Assembly (NCBI RefSeq): GCF_002266425.1
Contig: NZ_NPMN01000021.1
Location: 18,271 to 82,270, forward strand
From: Tissierella sp. P1
GTDB lineage: Bacteria; Bacillota; Clostridia; Tissierellales; Tissierellaceae
DNA length: 64,000 nt
Direction of reading: 5' to 3'
Under the pieces are notes generated by a model that did no database searches, was not told the DNA's origin, and was given only the letters and a program-made list of their open reading frames with translations. The number at the start of each line of letters is the position of its first letter. Position 1 is the stretch's first letter. Of this stretch, positions 63,997-64,000 are shown in pieces. The translations under genes and the position numbers were made by a program.

Positions 63997-64000
63997 TTGG

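Overview
The window is AT-rich, densely packed DNA from an endospore-forming, strictly anaerobic Firmicute of the Clostridia/Tissierellia type. I infer this from AGGAGG-type ribosome sites, many TTG starts, the sporulation genes spoVG, spoVT, yabP, yabQ and spoIIE, a superoxide reductase, and amino-acid and methylmalonyl-CoA fermentation genes. The species cannot be fixed from the sequence alone. There are no tRNA or rRNA genes, CRISPR arrays, transposases or phage genes that I can see.

Layout. 1-2.5 kb: the 3' end of a malic enzyme gene, a cupin, a membrane protein, an acetyltransferase and xpt. 2.6-10.2 kb: a nucleoside-uptake operon (Crp/Fnr-type regulator, BMP lipoprotein, double ATPase, two permeases), a flavoprotein of the dihydrolipoamide dehydrogenase family without any cysteine, and a nucleoside phosphorylase. 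10.3-18.5 kb: a questin-oxidase-like protein, tyrS with a T-box leader, superoxide reductase, an RNA methyltransferase, PduO-type cobalamin adenosyltransferase, a PAS/PP2C phosphatase, crotonase and 3-hydroxyacyl-CoA dehydrogenase. 18.7-42.8 kb: an LCP protein, murC, then the conserved block spoVG-glmU-prs-pth-mfd-prsA-spoVT-yabM-mazG-hup-rqcP-yabP-yabQ-divIC-yabR-spoIIE-tilS-hpt-ftsH. 42.9-55.9 kb: a metabolic block with a dicarboxylate/amino-acid symporter, aminotransferase, beta-keto acid cleavage enzyme and DUF3870-like protein, then split methylmalonyl-CoA mutase, MeaB, epimerase and a four-subunit sodium-pumping decarboxylase, then a P1 peptidase. 56-64 kb: ECF S-component, coaX, dusB, an unknown gene, greA, lysS, a glycosyltransferase and a spore-coat/ferritin-like protein.

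How the genes may work together. The mutase, epimerase and Mmd genes interconvert succinyl-CoA and propionyl-CoA, with decarboxylation driving sodium export. PduO and MeaB supply and protect the adenosylcobalamin cofactor. The symporter/aminotransferase/cleavage-enzyme set next to them could import an amino acid, turn it into a beta-keto acid and split it with acetyl-CoA into acetoacetate plus an acyl-CoA. If that acyl-CoA were succinyl-CoA or propionyl-CoA it would feed the adjacent pathway. This is inference, but it is the best candidate here for an undescribed pathway.

Regulation and repeats. Three near-identical sigma-H-type promoters precede spoVG, hup and divIC, and spoIIE has a promoter with a 21-base spacer. 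A terminator hairpin with a competing pairing sits in the symporter leader. At least six copies of a short repeat ending in a terminator-like hairpin are scattered between genes, plus two other small repeat families.

Quality warning. Nine conserved genes are interrupted by small indels, nearly all single bases in short homopolymers (4.88, 17.61, 18.99, 22.68, 34.24, 41.39, 49.86, 57.26 and 58.17 kb). Each restores a normal protein when corrected, so I treat them as probable sequencing errors and annotate each as one gene.
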